Part shown: in pieces, positions 61,165 to 64,000 of the stretch | Layout: every line of letters begins with the position of its first letter | Numbering within the stretch: position 1 is the first letter of the stretch | Assembly: GCF_900453205.1 (NCBI RefSeq) | Contig: NZ_UGQU01000003.1 | Coordinates: 434,001-498,000 of the forward strand | Direction: 5' to 3' | DNA: 64,000 nt | Origin: Moraxella lacunata | GTDB taxonomy: Bacteria > Pseudomonadota > Gammaproteobacteria > Pseudomonadales > Moraxellaceae | Position numbers and translations under genes: made by a program | Notes under the pieces: generated by a model | What the model was told of the DNA's origin: nothing | The model's input: only the letters and a program-made list of their open reading frames with translations | Databases searched by the model: none

Positions 61165-62214
61165 ATGATAACCATTGATTACCTAAAAGCCAATAATCTG
61201 ATTTTATTAGAATGTATCTCAGGCAGTCGTGCCTATGGATTAGGTGTGCCGTCATCAGATACTGATATTAAAGGCGTGTTTTATCTGCCCAAGCCTTATT
61301 ATTATGGTTTGCACGATGATTATGTACCACAGGTGAGTAACCAAACCAATGACGTGGTCTATTATGAACTGGGGCGGTTTGTGGATTTGTTATTACAAAA
61401 TAATCCCAATATCATGGAACTGCTTGCCACGCCAAGCGATAAGGTATTATACAAACACCCCATTATGGATAAGTTTAATCCTGATTGGTTTATTTCAAAA
61501 TTATGCCAAAAAACCTTTGCAGGATTTGCCCTTAGCCAAATTAAAAAATCTCGTGGTTTAAATAAAAAAATTGTCAATCCGATGAGTAAAGACAAAAAGA
61601 GTCTATTGGAATTTTGTGTGGTATTTGACAATCAAAAAAGCGTGGATTTGATAAGCTGGCTAAATAAAAATAATCTTACCCAATCGCAAATCGGCTTATC
61701 CAAAATGCCCCACGCCAGCCATATGTATGCGATGTTTATTGGCGATTATCGGGGGATTATTCATGATGATAGTCAAGAGGTGTTATTAAGCTCTATCCCT
61801 AAAGATGTATCGCCCATTGCTTATTTGTCATTTAATCAAATGGGGTATAGCAAATATTGCCAAGATTATAAAGAGTATTGGGAATGGGTAGAAAAACGCA
61901 ATCATGAACGTTATGAATCCACCGCCAATCACGGCAAAGGCTATGATGCCAAAAATATCATGCACACTTTTCGGCTGTTATATACCGCCTTAGATATTGC
62001 TAAATTTGGCAGGGTAATTGTCAAGCGTGATAATCGTGATGAGCTTTTGGCAATTAAATCAGGGCAATTTGATTATGATGACTTATTACAAAAGGCAGAT
62101 GAGTTAATAAAAGACGTGGAATTAGCATTTGACCAAAGCGATTTACCAGAAATCCCCGAGCATTATTTGGCAATAAAAACGTTAATTGAAATACGAGAAC
62201 AATTATATGGCTAA
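61165..62214 (+). CDS. RlaP-like nucleotidyltransferase 2
   Basis: About 349 residues from ATG 61165. GSRAYG at 20-25 and SSDTDIKGVF with Asp32/Asp34 form the nucleotidyl-transfer site; the larger size comes from an extended helical C-terminal region. Same family as the preceding gene but clearly distinct in sequence. Substrate unknown; RNA end repair or tRNA-like substrates are possible by family. Confidence 0.85.
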   Translation: MITIDYLKANNLILLECISGSRAYGLGVPSSDTDIKGVFYLPKPYYYGLHDDYVPQVSNQTNDVVYYELGRFVDLLLQNNPNIMELLATPSDKVLYKHPIMDKFNPDWFISKLCQKTFAGFALSQIKKSRGLNKKIVNPMSKDKKSLLEFCVVFDNQKSVDLISWLNKNNLTQSQIGLSKMPHASHMYAMFIGDYRGIIHDDSQEVLLSSIPKDVSPIAYLSFNQMGYSKYCQDYKEYWEWVEKRNHERYESTANHGKGYDAKNIMHTFRLLYTALDIAKFGRVIVKRDNRDELLAIKSGQFDYDDLLQKADELIKDVELAFDQSDLPEIPEHYLAIKTLIEIREQLYG

Positions 62215-62242
62215 TTTGCTAAAATTGGTAAATATGCTATAA

Positions 62243-63403
<1,161 letters not shown>

Positions 63404-63473
63404 AAATTAATGGTATTTTTATAAACATGACATACCAATGGTGGATGTCAGCCAAAACCCAGTTTAACAAAAA

Positions 63474-63491
63474 CCCCTGCAATAGCAAGGG
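63474..63491 (-). terminator. Intrinsic terminator of dapF
   Basis: CCCTTGC/GCAGGGG stem (63474-63480 with 63485-63491) followed on the minus strand by TTTTTG, 23 bp past the dapF stop. Confidence 0.8.
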
Positions 63492-63513
63492 CTTAATTTG
63501 GCAAATAACTGAT

Positions 63514-64000
63514 TTAAGCGTCATAATCTTCGGTTGGTGTTAGGTTAATCCCTGCCTGTGCTGCCAGTCCGTCAGGACTAAACACCCCTTCATAGACAAA
63601 GGATGTCAGTCCTGTCATCATCACCGAGTAGCCTTCTTGATAACGCACGGCAAGGCTGCCGCCATAGAGCTGAACTCGCACATCCACCCCTTCATCAATC
63701 CAACCTTCACGCACGCCCACAGCGACCGCCGCACATGCACCTGTGCCACACGCCTGCGTCTCGCCCACACCACGTTCATAGACACGCAAGCGGACATGAC
63801 GTTGATTAACAATTTGGACAAAACCGACATTGACACGCTCGGGGAATGCTTCATGACTCTCGATGAGCCTGCCCAGACGTGCCACATCGGCAGTCAATAC
63901 ATCATCCACCAAAATGACCGCATGGGGATTGCCCATGTTGGCAAGGTAGAGCTGAACAGGCTCGCCATCGACATTTAGGCGGTAGGAATTGCCCACTTTG
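63514..64000 (-). CDS. dapF: Diaminopimelate epimerase, C-terminal part
   Basis: Converts LL- to meso-diaminopimelate for lysine and peptidoglycan synthesis. The window holds the C-terminal 160 or so residues; the start lies beyond the right edge. Seen: [13 protein letters not shown], the second catalytic Cys in [22 protein letters not shown], and a C-terminal glycine-rich [16 protein letters not shown] segment. The first catalytic Cys is outside the window. Confidence 0.93.
   Translation of the reverse strand, partial: KVGNSYRLNVDGEPVQLYLANMGNPHAVILVDDVLTADVARLGRLIESHEAFPERVNVGFVQIVNQRHVRLRVYERGVGETQACGTGACAAVAVGVREGWIDEGVDVRVQLYGGSLAVRYQEGYSVMMTGLTSFVYEGVFSPDGLAAQAGINLTPTEDYDA

Overview
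The window looks like chromosomal DNA of a Moraxella-type gammaproteobacterium (Moraxellaceae). The evidence is a trpG-trpD-trpC cluster, ZnuD-like and HmbR-like TonB receptors, AT-rich intergenic gaps carrying several short interspersed repeat families, and an intact IS982-type element. The species call is inference from gene content and repeats; no rRNA is present.

Region 1 (1-12346) is the inner part of a transposable prophage of the Mu/BcepMu kind. The leftward early module holds a MuB-like ATPase (cut by the window edge), a DDE transposase, a DUF3102 protein, a winged-helix protein and a BcepMu gp16-like DNA-binding protein. A divergent control region with operator-like repeats separates it from a rightward lysogeny operon: an XRE repressor, a two-TM membrane protein and a lipoprotein, closed by two hairpin terminators. 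Then come rightward packaging and head genes: a small membrane protein, a TraR zinc finger, gp25/26-like proteins, a DUF3486 small terminase, the large terminase, a DUF935 portal, a minor head protein with a nuclease-like tail, and a gpG-like protein. The series stops there: no protease/scaffold, capsid or tail gene follows, and a candidate phage right end lies about 200 bp on, so the element looks internally deleted and defective. Between the minor head gene and gpG lies a cloverleaf-like element with a near-consensus promoter on the opposite strand.

Region 2 (12.4-35.9 kb) is mostly core genome: a VWA lipoprotein, a metallophosphoesterase, pdxH, a toxin-antitoxin (TA) pair next to the IS982 element, glmM, a PreP-like M16 protease, trpC, trpD, trpG, rpiA, a RelE/Phd TA pair, a periplasmic M16 pair (one with and one without the zinc motif), rsmE, a RidA protein, dadA, a CPBP protease, a hydrolase and tRNA-Leu(UAG).

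Region 3 (36-47 kb) has two outer-membrane receptors for metal and haem with Zur-like and Fur-like sites, a lysine-rich protein, orn, a matrixin-like protease, a second TA locus whose toxin is a paralogue of the first but whose antitoxin is different, a frameshifted membrane gene, and hslO.

Region 4 (47-64 kb) has aat, a rhomboid protease, an Mrp/ApbC ATPase, nnrS, queA, a DUF389 protein, a membrane-stress cluster (flotillin, DKNYY, YqiJ, PspA and two small proteins), a DUF442 phosphatase-like protein, two tandem RlaP-like nucleotidyltransferases, tgt, and the C-terminal part of dapF. Three repeat families recur: a 194-223 bp MITE-like element with TA-flanked inverted ends (four full copies), a roughly 75 bp REP-like element (four copies), and a roughly 20-30 bp mini-palindrome (six copies).
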